Shown: positions 1-7,615 of the stretch, in pieces | Layout of the letters: the number at the start of each line of letters is the position of its first letter | Position numbering within the stretch: the first letter of the stretch is position 1 | Source of the DNA: Candidatus Rokubacteria bacterium CSP1-6 | GTDB taxonomy: Bacteria; Methylomirabilota; Methylomirabilia; Rokubacteriales; CSP1-6 | Assembly (NCBI GenBank): GCA_001443385.1 | Contig: LDXP01000010.1 | Location: 1 to 46,719 of the forward strand | Reading direction: 5' to 3' | Length of the DNA: 46,719 nucleotides | Notes under the pieces: generated by a model | Told to the model about the DNA's origin: nothing | Seen by the model: only the letters and a program-made list of their open reading frames with translations | The model's database searches: none | Position numbers and translations under genes: made by a program

Positions 1-2250
1 GCACTTGTTGAAGCCGTAGCCCGCGAACTTCTCCATGAGGTCGAAGATTTTCTCCGCCTTCTTCTCCGTGATGCCGCGGGCCTTGGCCCCCCCGACGAAC
101 TTCGCCCGCTGCTTGGCCATGAGCTCCCGGTCCTTCTTCCCCATGGCGCGCCGGAGGATGTCGGCCTCGCCCATGGTGAAGCCGGCAATCTCCGAGGCGA
201 TCTGCATCACGCTTTCCTGGTACACCATGATGCCGTAGGTGTCCTTGAGGTACTTCTCCATCAGCGGGTGCTCGTAGGTGATCTTGGCCCGGCCGTGCTT
301 CCGGTTGATGAAGTCGGGGATGAGGTCCATGGGGCCGGGACGGTAGAGGGCCACCATGGCGATAACGTCTTCCAGGCGCTCGGGCCTGAGGTTCTTCAGG
401 GCCTCACGCATCCCCGCCGACTCCAGCTGGAAGACGCCGAAGGTCTTCCCCTCCGCCAGGAGCTGGTAGGTCTTCGGGTTGTCGAAGGGGATCGCGTCGA
501 GGTCCAACGGTTTTCCCGTCGTCTCCCCCACCAGCCGCGCGGTGTTGGCGAGGACCGTCAGGGTGCGGAGGCCGAGGAAGTCCATCTTGAGGAGGCCGAT
601 CTTCTCGATGGGCCCCATGGCGTAGCCGGTGACCACCTCGGTCCGCTTCGGGTCCTTGTAGAGCGGGACGTGCTCGATCAGCGGCTCGTCGGAGATCACG
701 ACGCCGGCGGCGTGCTTGGAGGCGTGGCGGGTGAGCCCCTCCAGGGATTTGGCGGTGTCCCACAGCTCCGCGAGCTCCGGCCGGCTTCGGATCGCTTCGG
801 CGAGCTGGGGCGACTGGGAGAGCGCATCATCGAGCGCGATGTTGAGGGGGAACGCGGGGACGAGCTTGGCGATCCGGTCCACCTCGTTGTAGGGCATCCC
901 CAGCACGCGCCCCACGTCGCGGATCGCGGCCTTCGCCCCGAGGGTGCCGAAGGTGATGATCTGGGCCACGTTCTCGCGGCCGTATTTCCGGGCGACGTAC
1001 TCGATCACCTCGTCCCGCCGGTCGTCGGCGAAGTCGATGTCCATGTCGGGCATCGAGATGCGCTCGGGGTTCAGGAAGCGCTCGAAGAGGAGCCCGTAGC
1101 GGATCGGGTCGATGTTGGTGATGCCGAGCGCGTAGGCGGCCAGCGAGCCGGCCGACGAGCCGCGGCCCGGCCCCACGGCGATCCCCTGCCCCTTGGCGTA
1201 GGCGATGAAGTCCCACACTACGAGGAAGTACCCGGCGAAGCCCATCTTCTCGATGACCGCCAGCTCCTGCTCCAGACGCTCCACGACGGCGTCGGAAGGC
1301 GTGGGCCCGTAGCGCTGGCGGAGCCCTTCCGTCGCCAGGTCCTTCAGGTAGCTGTCGAGCGTGCGCCCCTCGGGCACCCGGTAGTGCGGCAGGTGGACCT
1401 GGCCGAACTCGAGCTCGAGGTTGCAGCGCTCGGCCACCGCCAGCGTGCTGCGGCAGGCCTCCGGGAGGTCGGCGAAGACGCGCTGCATTTCCTCGGCCGA
1501 CTTCAGGTAGAACTGGTCGGTGGCGAAGCGCCAGCGGTTCGGGTCCCGCATCGTCGTCCCGGTCTGGATGCAGAGGAGCGCCTCGTGGGCCCGGGCGTGG
1601 GCGGCCTCGAGGTAGTGGGCGTCGTTGGTGCCGGCCACGGGGGCACCCAGGGCGCCTGCGATCCGCACGGTCGCGTCAGTCACCCGGTACTGCTCCGCGA
1701 GGCCGTGGGACTGGACCTCCATGAAGTAGTAGTCCCGCCCGAACACCTCCTGGTACCAGCCGGCGACCTGCCGGGCCTTGTCCTCCTCGCCCCCGGCCAG
1801 GAGCCGCGACACCTCCGAGTTCAGGCACCCCGACAGGACCAGGAGCCCGTCCGAGTGCTGGGCCAAAAGCTCCTTATCTACCCGGGGCTTATAGTAGAAC
1901 CCTTCAAGATATGCTTTGGAGACGAGCTTGATGAGGTTCTTGTAGCCCTGCCGGCTCCTCGCCAGGACCGTCAGGTGGTTGGCGCCCTCGTAGGACCCGT
2001 CCACGTTGGCCCGCTCGAATCGGCTTCCCGGCGCCACGTAGAGCTCGGCCCCCAGGAGCGGCTTGACCCCCGCCTTTTCGCAGGCCAGGTAAAAGTCGAT
2101 GGCCCCGAACAGGTTGCCGTGGTCGGTGAGGGCCAGCGCGGGGAAACGGAGCTCCTTGGCCCGGGCGACGAGCTTGTCCAGCTGGGCCGCGCCGTCCAGG
2201 AGGCTGTACTCCGAGTGGACGTGCAGGTGGACGAAGTCCGAATGGGTCAT
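1..2250 (-). CDS. dnaE: DNA polymerase III alpha subunit (5' part, runs off left edge)
   Basis: Replicative DNA polymerase catalytic subunit; 750 codons are in the window and the C-terminal part lies beyond base 1. The N-terminus starts MTHSDFVHLHVHSEYSLLDG, the PHP-domain signature with its metal-binding histidines intact. The polymerase palm motif PDMDIDFADDRR is at residues 401-412 and supplies two of the three catalytic aspartates; the third lies in the later KMDFLGLRTL segment. GPGRGSSAGSL (360-370) is also typical of DnaE. The protein is DnaE type rather than PolC, because no exonuclease domain is inserted in the PHP region. The ATG at 2250 is the only start that keeps the PHP motif near the N-terminus. 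The gene begins 4 bases after the SPFH gene ends and is probably the last visible member of a guaB3-guaA-SPFH-dnaE transcription unit. The family assignment is very secure. Confidence 0.97.
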   Translation of the reverse strand, partial: MTHSDFVHLHVHSEYSLLDGAAQLDKLVARAKELRFPALALTDHGNLFGAIDFYLACEKAGVKPLLGAELYVAPGSRFERANVDGSYEGANHLTVLARSRQGYKNLIKLVSKAYLEGFYYKPRVDKELLAQHSDGLLVLSGCLNSEVSRLLAGGEEDKARQVAGWYQEVFGRDYYFMEVQSHGLAEQYRVTDATVRIAGALGAPVAGTNDAHYLEAAHARAHEALLCIQTGTTMRDPNRWRFATDQFYLKSAEEMQRVFADLPEACRSTLAVAERCNLELEFGQVHLPHYRVPEGRTLDSYLKDLATEGLRQRYGPTPSDAVVERLEQELAVIEKMGFAGYFLVVWDFIAYAKGQGIAVGPGRGSSAGSLAAYALGITNIDPIRYGLLFERFLNPERISMPDMDIDFADDRRDEVIEYVARKYGRENVAQIITFGTLGAKAAIRDVGRVLGMPYNEVDRIAKLVPAFPLNIALDDALSQSPQLAEAIRSRPELAELWDTAKSLEGLTRHASKHAAGVVISDEPLIEHVPLYKDPKRTEVVTGYAMGPIEKIGLLKMDFLGLRTLTVLANTARLVGETTGKPLDLDAIPFDNPKTYQLLAEGKTFGVFQLESAGMREALKNLRPERLEDVIAMVALYRPGPMDLIPDFINRKHGRAKITYEHPLMEKYLKDTYGIMVYQESVMQIASEIAGFTMGEADILRRAMGKKDRELMAKQRAKFVGGAKARGITEKKAEKIFDLMEKFAGYGFNKC

Positions 2251-2254
2251 CGCC

Positions 2255-3211
2255 CTACCGGCGGCCTTCCGACGGGGGAAGCGGGATCTGGATAAGCGGG
2301 GTAGCGCCCGCCCCCATCATGAACTGGGGGAGCTTGCCGTCCCAGCGGGCCAGGTACTGCTGCTGGATGAGCGTCTGGGTCAGCGAAGCCGCCACCTTGG
2401 CGTTGTAGGCAGCCTCCGCCTCGCCCTTGATCCTGAGCGCCTCGGCCACGCCCTTGGCCTCCTCCCGGGCGGCGTCCCCCTTCCCCTTGGCGGTGGCGGC
2501 GGCGATCTCCGCCTGGCGCTGGGCCTGGATCAGCTCGTAGCGCTTCTGCTCGGCCTTCTGCTCCTCGATCTGCTTGGTCTCGATGGCGCGCTCGTACGAC
2601 TGGTCAAAGCGGATATTGGCCAGCGCCACCTCTTTCATCTCGATCCCGTACTTGGCCAGCCACTGGGTGAGCTCCTTCTGGACATCCGCCTTGATGGCCG
2701 GTCGTTTCTGCAAGATCTCCGCGGCATTGTGGAGCGCACTGTTCGCCTTGAGGATTTCCTGGGCGGCGGGATCCACGATGACGTTGGAGTAGCCGACTCC
2801 CACCCGCTGGTAGACCTCGGCGGCTTTCTCGGGGAGGAGGCGGAAGTTGAGGACCATCTCCACGTGGACGGCCTGGAGGTCCTTGGACGCGGCGTCGTAG
2901 CGGGCCTGATGCCGCTTGACTCGCGTGTCCATGTCGATCACGTCGTAGAGCGGGTTGACGACGTTGAGCCCTTCCCTGAGGGGGACCGGCTGGACCTGGC
3001 CGAACAGGAGCGCCACCCCCACGTGACCGGCGGGGATGATGCGGAAGGTGGACAAGAGGAGGATCAGGGCCGGCACCACGATGCCGCCGAGGAACGCCAG
3101 GCGCGCCCCGATCCGCCGCACCTGAAGCGGGAGGTCTTCTGCCCGGTTGAGGTAGCGCGAGATCCCCATCCCCACCAGGAACACGACCACGGCCAGGATG
3201 ATCTTGCTCAT
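2255..3211 (-). CDS. SPFH/prohibitin-family membrane protein
   Basis: A 318-residue membrane-anchored SPFH (stomatin/prohibitin/flotillin/HflKC) protein. Hydrophobic segments at about residues 3-18 and 36-60 form an N-terminal anchor. The SPFH domain follows (about 60-230), beginning IIPAGHVGVALLFGQVQPVPLREGLN, which is close to the prohibitin pattern. A long charged, alanine-rich helix (about 205-290, rich in E, K, Q) should form the coiled coil that drives ring assembly. In characterised relatives such rings scaffold membrane microdomains and control membrane proteases. No FtsH or NfeD partner is next door, so the client is unknown. The gene sits 4 bp from the guaA stop and is followed by dnaE. 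The start ATG at 3211 is the only reasonable one. Family certain, function inferred. Confidence 0.88.
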   Translation of the reverse strand: MSKIILAVVVFLVGMGISRYLNRAEDLPLQVRRIGARLAFLGGIVVPALILLLSTFRIIPAGHVGVALLFGQVQPVPLREGLNVVNPLYDVIDMDTRVKRHQARYDAASKDLQAVHVEMVLNFRLLPEKAAEVYQRVGVGYSNVIVDPAAQEILKANSALHNAAEILQKRPAIKADVQKELTQWLAKYGIEMKEVALANIRFDQSYERAIETKQIEEQKAEQKRYELIQAQRQAEIAAATAKGKGDAAREEAKGVAEALRIKGEAEAAYNAKVAASLTQTLIQQQYLARWDGKLPQFMMGAGATPLIQIPLPPSEGRR

Positions 3212-3215
3212 CGTG

Positions 3216-4757
3216 TCACTCCCACTCGATGGTGCTCGGCGGCTTGGACGAGATGTCGAACACGACCCGGTTGACGCCCTTCACCTCGTTGATGATCCGG
3301 GTCGAGATGCGGCCCAGGAGCTCGTAGGGCAGCCGCGCCCAGTCGGCGGTCATCGCATCCTGGCTCATGACGGCGCGGAGCGCGATCACCTGGGCGTAGG
3401 TGCGGAAGTCTCCCATGACGCCCACGGTCCTGACGGGGAGCAGGATGGCGAAGGCCTGCCAAAGCTCCCGCTCGAGCCCGGCCTGCCGCACCTCCTCCTG
3501 GACGATGGCGTCGGCCTCGCGCAGGAGATCGAGGCGGTCGTCCGTCACCTCCCCCAGGATCCGGATGGCCAGCCCCGGGCCGGGGAACGGCTGCCGCCAC
3601 ACGATCTCCGGCGGGAGGCCCAGGAGCTCGCCGAGCTGGCGCACCTCGTCCTTGAAGAGCTCGCGGAGGGGCTCCAGGAGCCTGAAGCGCATGACGGTGG
3701 GGAGGCCGCCCACGTTGTGGTGGGTCTTGATCGTGGACGACGGCCCCCGGAAGGAGACCGACTCGATCACGTCGGGATAGAGCGTGCCCTGGGCGAGCCA
3801 CGGGATCTCGCCGAGCCTCCGGGCTTCCTCCTCGAACACCGCGATGAACTCGGCGCCGATGCGCTTGCGCTTGAGCTCGGGGTCGGCCACGCCGCTGAGC
3901 TGCTGGAGGAAGCGCTTGGAGGCGTCCACGTGCACGAGGTTGATCTTGAAGTGGTCCCGGAAGGTGTGCACCACCGACGCGGCTTCACCTTTGCGCAACA
4001 CCCCGTTGTCAACGAAGACGCACGTCAGCTGGTCGCCGACGGCGCGGTGGACCAGGACCGCCGTGACGGCCGAGTCCACGCCCCCGGAGAGCGCGCACAG
4101 GACCCGGTCGCGGCCCACCTTCCCCCGGATCTCCTCGACGGCGGCGTCGATGAAGGACGCCATGGACCAGGTGGGATTGGCCTCGCAGAGGGCGACGAAG
4201 TTCTGGAGGATCGTCTTTCCCTGCGGGGTGTGGACGACCTCGGGGTGGAAGTGGACGGCGTAGAGACGCCGCTTCGAATCGGCCATGGCCGCCACCGGGC
4301 AGTTCTCGGTGGAGCCGAGGGACACGAACCCCTTGGGGGGCTTGAGCACCGTGTCGCCGTGGCTCATCCAGACCCGGATCCTGTCGCCGTGCTCGGGCCG
4401 GACCCCGTCGAAGAGGCCCTCGCTTCCCTCGAGGCGGAGGTCGGCCGCGCCGTACTCGCGGTGCTCGGCCGGGACCACGTGCCCGCCCAGCAGGTAGGCC
4501 ATGGCCTGCATCCCGTAGCAGATGCCGAGGATCGGGATCCCCGCCTCGAAGAGCTTCCGGGGCGGGAGCGGCGCGCCGTCCTCGTAGACGCTGGACGGCC
4601 CCCCGGAGAGGACGATCCCCTTGTAGCCGCCGGCGAGAATCTCGTCCAGCGGGTGGAGGCAGGAGAAGATCTCGGAGTAGACGCTGAGCTCGCGGATGCG
4701 GCGCGCGATCAGCTGGGTGTACTGGGAGCCGAAGTCGAGGACCGCGATCTTATCCAT
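3216..4757 (-). CDS. guaA: GMP synthase (glutamine-hydrolysing)
   Basis: Converts XMP to GMP using ATP and glutamine. Its 513 residues match the single-chain bacterial enzyme. The N-terminal class I glutamine amidotransferase has the nucleophile Cys80 in GICYGMQ and the His171/Glu173 pair in HFHPEV. The ATP-pyrophosphatase domain has the P-loop SGGVDS at 224-229, and the C-terminal dimerisation domain ends in the conserved PPSTIEWE. The gene lies just downstream of guaB3, giving an IMP to XMP to GMP pair, and 4 bp upstream of the SPFH gene. No good Shine-Dalgarno is visible before the ATG at 4757. The 49 bp leader instead contains a palindrome and several GCTGA-type units. Confidence 0.97.
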   Translation of the reverse strand: MDKIAVLDFGSQYTQLIARRIRELSVYSEIFSCLHPLDEILAGGYKGIVLSGGPSSVYEDGAPLPPRKLFEAGIPILGICYGMQAMAYLLGGHVVPAEHREYGAADLRLEGSEGLFDGVRPEHGDRIRVWMSHGDTVLKPPKGFVSLGSTENCPVAAMADSKRRLYAVHFHPEVVHTPQGKTILQNFVALCEANPTWSMASFIDAAVEEIRGKVGRDRVLCALSGGVDSAVTAVLVHRAVGDQLTCVFVDNGVLRKGEAASVVHTFRDHFKINLVHVDASKRFLQQLSGVADPELKRKRIGAEFIAVFEEEARRLGEIPWLAQGTLYPDVIESVSFRGPSSTIKTHHNVGGLPTVMRFRLLEPLRELFKDEVRQLGELLGLPPEIVWRQPFPGPGLAIRILGEVTDDRLDLLREADAIVQEEVRQAGLERELWQAFAILLPVRTVGVMGDFRTYAQVIALRAVMSQDAMTADWARLPYELLGRISTRIINEVKGVNRVVFDISSKPPSTIEWE

Positions 4758-4772
4758 GACAAGCTTTCGGCC

Positions 4773-4785
4773 GTCAGCTGCTGAC
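4773..4785. repeat. Small palindrome between guaB3 and guaA
   Basis: GTCAGCTGCTGAC is a perfect inverted repeat with 6 bp arms and a single central base. It is followed by further GCTGA-type units to about 4803. It lies in the only gap between guaB3 and guaA and could fold in the guaA leader; function unknown. Confidence 0.4.
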
Positions 4786-4806
4786 AGCTGAGCGCTGACC
4801 GCTGCG

Positions 4807-5967
4807 TTACTTCGGCAGTCCCAGCTTCTGAGCGCGCTGGAAGACCTTCCCTTCCGTCTTGATGGCCGGGGCGATGATGATCTCGGTGAGCTGGAACTCG
4901 CGGATCGTGCGGGCGCCGACGGAGCCCATGCACGTGCGAATTGCGCCTACCAGGTTCTGAGTGCCGTCGTCGGTGAACGCGGGGCCGAAGAGGATCTGCT
5001 CCAGCGGGCCCGTCACGCCCACGCGGATCCGGGTGCCGCGCGGCAGGTTCTGGTGGGGCGTCGCCATGCCCCAGTGGTAGCCGCGGCCCGGCGCCTCGTG
5101 GGCGCGCGCGAAGGCCGAGCCGATCATCACGGCGTCGGCGCCCGCGGCCAGCGCCTTGCAGATGTCGCCCCCGGTGGTCATCCCGCCGTCCGTGATGATG
5201 GGCACGTAGCGCCCGGTCTGCTTGTAGTGGAAGTCGCGCGCCGCCGCCGAGTCCGCGGTGGCCGTGACCTGGGGGACGCCCAGCCCGAGGACCTCGCGGC
5301 TCGTGCACGCAGCGCCCGGACCGACGCCGATCAACAGCGCGTCAACGCCGGACTGCATCAGCTCCAGGCAGGCCTCGTAGGTGACGCAGTTGCCGACGAT
5401 GAGGGGAATCGAGAGGTTCTTCTTGAGCTTGCTGAAGTCCAGGGGGGTGTACTCCGTGGCGAGGTGGCGGGCGGTCGTCACGGTGGACTGGACGACGAAG
5501 AGGTCGGCCCCCGCCTCCTCGGCGATCTTGGCGAAGCGCTCGGCGCGCTGGGGAATGGAGGAGACCGCGGCGGGGCCGCCGCCCTTCTTGATCTCGCTGA
5601 TCCGCTTGTGGACCAGCTCTTCCTTGATGGGCTCGCCGTAGATCCCCTGGATGATCCGGGTCGCCTCCTCGAGGCTGGCCGAGATGATCCGCTCCAGCAC
5701 CTGGTCGGGGTCCTCGTATCGCGTCTGGATCCCCTCGAGGTTCAGGACCGCGAGACCGCCCAGCCGCCCCATCTCCGCGGCGAGCCGGGGGCCCACGACG
5801 CCGTCCATGGCCGCGGCGATGATGGGGATGTCGAAGCGCCGGCCGCAGAGCTCCCACGCGATGTCGACTTCGTTGGAGTTCACGGTGACGGCTCCCGGCA
5901 CCAGGGCGATGTCGTCGAAGCCGTACGCGATCCTGGCCTTGCGCCCCCGCCCGATCCACATGCCCAT
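4807..5967 (-). CDS. guaB3: GuaB3-family IMP dehydrogenase-related protein
   Basis: A 386-residue member of the IMP dehydrogenase/GMP reductase superfamily. It has a (beta/alpha)8 barrel but no tandem CBS module: the usual roughly 120-residue insertion is absent. The catalytic loop [13 protein letters not shown] contains Cys221, aligned with the IMPDH thioimidate cysteine, and [11 protein letters not shown] (258-268) is the phosphate-binding strand. This architecture and the fold start [20 protein letters not shown] match the GuaB3 subfamily. Position upstream of guaA supports a role in XMP formation, but no canonical CBS-bearing GuaB is in the window. The start was set at 5967 because a GGGGAGGG ribosome-binding site lies about 10 bases upstream; an earlier in-frame start at 6033 would overlap the promoter. 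Family confidence is high; the exact reaction is inferred. Confidence 0.88.
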   Translation of the reverse strand: MGMWIGRGRKARIAYGFDDIALVPGAVTVNSNEVDIAWELCGRRFDIPIIAAAMDGVVGPRLAAEMGRLGGLAVLNLEGIQTRYEDPDQVLERIISASLEEATRIIQGIYGEPIKEELVHKRISEIKKGGGPAAVSSIPQRAERFAKIAEEAGADLFVVQSTVTTARHLATEYTPLDFSKLKKNLSIPLIVGNCVTYEACLELMQSGVDALLIGVGPGAACTSREVLGLGVPQVTATADSAAARDFHYKQTGRYVPIITDGGMTTGGDICKALAAGADAVMIGSAFARAHEAPGRGYHWGMATPHQNLPRGTRIRVGVTGPLEQILFGPAFTDDGTQNLVGAIRTCMGSVGARTIREFQLTEIIIAPAIKTEGKVFQRAQKLGLPK

Positions 5968-6003
5968 GTGTCCCTGCCCTCCCCTACTACTACATTTCGG
6001 GGT

Positions 6004-6033
6004 AGTGTACCGGTCCCGGCCCCCCCCTGTCAA
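6004..6033 (-). promoter_or_regulatory. Sigma-70-type promoter for guaB3-guaA
   Basis: On the minus strand a perfect -35 box TTGACA (6033-6028) is followed by an 18 bp G-rich spacer and the -10 box TACACT (6009-6004). It lies about 40 bp before the guaB3 start. The coaX stop codon TGA is embedded in the -35 box, so the promoter overlaps the end of the upstream gene. Confidence 0.7.
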
Positions 6034-6806
6034 GGACCCTGGGGGTGGGCCTGCTCCCAGATCAGCCGGAGACCCTGGAGCCTCAGGTCGGGGTTCACGT
6101 GCTGGATGGAGCGGGCCACCCCCTGGATCAGGGTGGCCAGGCCCCCGGTGGCGATGACCTTGGGCTCCCCGTCCATCTCGGCCCGGATGCGCTCGACCAG
6201 CCCGTCCACGAGGCCGGCGTAGCCGTAGACCAGCCCCGACTGGATATTGGTCACGGTGTTGCGCCCGATGGCCTCTTTCGGCTTCACGAACTCGACGCGG
6301 TGGAGACGTGCGGCCCTCGCGAAGAGCGCCTCCGCCGCCAGGGTGAGCCCGGGGGCGATGGCCCCCCCGATGAACTCGCCGCGGGCGTTGACGCAGTCGA
6401 AGTTCGTGGCCGTCCCGAAATCCACCACGATGAAGGGCGGGCCGTAGAGCGCCACGGCGGCGACGGCGTTGCAGAGGCGATCGGCGCCGACCTCGTGAGG
6501 GTTATCCACGCGCATGGGCAGCTTCACGTTGACCCCCGGCTCGACGCTGAAGGGCCGGACCCCGAAGTACTTCTCGCACATCCACTCGAGCGTCTGCTGG
6601 ACCGGCGGGACGACGTTGGAGATCGCGACCGCCGTGATCCGCCCGCGGTCGATCCCCTGGCTCGCCAGGAGGGTCTGGATGAAGACGCCGTACTCGTCGG
6701 CGGTCTGCTCGCGGCGGCTCGCCAGGCGCCACGAGACCAAGAGGCGCTGGCCGTCGAAGACGCCGAGGCCCGTGTTCGTATTCCCCACTTCAATCACCAG
6801 CAGCAT
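6030..6806 (-). CDS. coaX: Type III pantothenate kinase
   Basis: Phosphorylates pantothenate in the first step of coenzyme A synthesis. The 258 residues fit the CoaX family of the ASKHA fold. MLLVIEVGNTNTGLGVFDG is the N-terminal phosphate-1 loop with its catalytic Asp replaced by Glu in the IEVGNTN motif. PHEVGADRLCNA and VVDFGTATNFD are the other signature motifs, and GGAIAPGL follows. The start at 6806 is preferred over an in-frame ATG at 6830 because a clean GGAGGGG Shine-Dalgarno lies three bases before it, and the extra residues would come from a dispersed repeat. It lies downstream of birA with that repeat between them, so two cofactor genes are adjacent. Its stop overlaps the guaB3 promoter. 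Confidence 0.94.
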   Translation of the reverse strand: MLLVIEVGNTNTGLGVFDGQRLLVSWRLASRREQTADEYGVFIQTLLASQGIDRGRITAVAISNVVPPVQQTLEWMCEKYFGVRPFSVEPGVNVKLPMRVDNPHEVGADRLCNAVAAVALYGPPFIVVDFGTATNFDCVNARGEFIGGAIAPGLTLAAEALFARAARLHRVEFVKPKEAIGRNTVTNIQSGLVYGYAGLVDGLVERIRAEMDGEPKVIATGGLATLIQGVARSIQHVNPDLRLQGLRLIWEQAHPQGP

Positions 6807-6818
6807 CGTCCCCTCCAA

Positions 6819-6844
6819 GGGGTCAGGCATGCGTTATTGCGTTA
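6819..6844 (-). repeat. 25-mer dispersed repeat, copy 1 (inverted relative to copies 2 and 3)
   Basis: The plus strand reads GGGGTCAGGCATGCGT followed by TATTGCGTTA. This is the reverse complement of copies at 7589-7615 and 36988-37014 apart from a small internal change. It fills the whole gap between the birA stop (TAA at 6842-6844 lies inside it) and the coaX ribosome-binding site. With the 7589 copy it forms an inverted pair bracketing birA. Confidence 0.85.
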
Positions 6845-7615
6845 CGGCGCCGATCCGGTGGCAACGCGGCGGACGAGGGCGCCCGCGTCCGTCCTCACAA
6901 GGAGGGCCCCGTCCTCCGCCAGGTCCTCCGCGATTCCGGCCGCGCCCCCGTCCGTGGTGACGCGCCGCCCGAGAGTGACCGAACCGCGTCGCCAGGCCTC
7001 CCGGACCGGCCCGAAGCCTTCCGCCACCCACCGACGGTACCAGGCTTCCAGGCGCTCGAGCACGGCCGCCAACAGTCGCTCCCGGTCGAAGGGATGCCCC
7101 GCCTGGTGCGCGAGCGAGGTCGCCCGGCCCTGGAGGTCCCCGGCGAACCGCGTCTGGTTGACGTTGATGCCGATGCCGAGGATGACCACGGCGACGCCGT
7201 CCGCCCCGATGGAGGACTCGGCCAGGATCCCCCCCACCTTCAGCCCGCGGATGAGCAGATCGTTCGGCCATTCGACGGCGACCGGCAGTCGCGACGTCTC
7301 CCCGAGCGCCTCCGCCACGGCGATCCCGGCCACGAGGGAGAGTTGGGGGAGGCGGGAGACCTCCACGGCGGGGCGGAGGACGATGGAGATCAGCAGCGCC
7401 GATCCGGGCTCGTCCACCCAGTCCCGCCCGAGGCGCCCCCGACCCCGCGTCTGGTGCTCGGCCCGGACCACCGTGCCCTCCGGCGCCCCCCCGTCGGCCA
7501 GGCGCCGGGCCTCGATCTGGGTCGAGTCCACCTCGCCCAGCCTCATGGCGGGCCGGGTCCCCCAGCGGTCGAATGCCCCCTCCCCAGCAACGCAAATACG
7601 CATGCCTGACCCCAT
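6842..7615 (-). CDS. birA: Biotin--[acetyl-CoA-carboxylase] ligase, without DNA-binding domain
   Basis: Attaches biotin to the carboxyl carrier protein of acetyl-CoA carboxylase. The core motifs are EVDSTQ, then HQTRGRGRLGRDW (the biotinyl-AMP-binding GRGRxGR loop), EWPNDLL, KVGGILAE, and a C-terminal domain. There is no N-terminal helix-turn-helix, so it is a group I (non-repressor) ligase. The frame opens with MGSGMRICV, which is entirely encoded by the dispersed repeat at 7589-7615. True starts could be 7615, 7603 (ATG with GGGG about 10 bases upstream) or the ATG at 7546 just before the EVDST motif. Residues GTRPAMRLGEVDST resemble the usual N-terminal strand, favouring a start within the repeat. 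The ATG at 7615 directly follows the valS stop. Confidence 0.92.
   Translation of the reverse strand: MGSGMRICVAGEGAFDRWGTRPAMRLGEVDSTQIEARRLADGGAPEGTVVRAEHQTRGRGRLGRDWVDEPGSALLISIVLRPAVEVSRLPQLSLVAGIAVAEALGETSRLPVAVEWPNDLLIRGLKVGGILAESSIGADGVAVVILGIGINVNQTRFAGDLQGRATSLAHQAGHPFDRERLLAAVLERLEAWYRRWVAEGFGPVREAWRRGSVTLGRRVTTDGGAAGIAEDLAEDGALLVRTDAGALVRRVATGSAP
7589..7615 (+). repeat. 25-mer dispersed repeat, copy 2
   Basis: Identical over 27 bases to 36988-37014 and inverted relative to 6819-6844; contains ACGCATGCCTGACCCC. It begins immediately after the valS stop (TGA at 7616-7618 on the minus strand) and supplies two candidate ATG codons of birA. Confidence 0.9.

Noticed and set aside
268-2295. 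Very long open frames on the plus strand, for example opposite dnaE, valS and uvrB.
   Set aside because: They are antisense to well-conserved genes and arise from the high GC content with strong third-position bias; their translations show low-complexity H/R/P/G-rich sequence with no domains.
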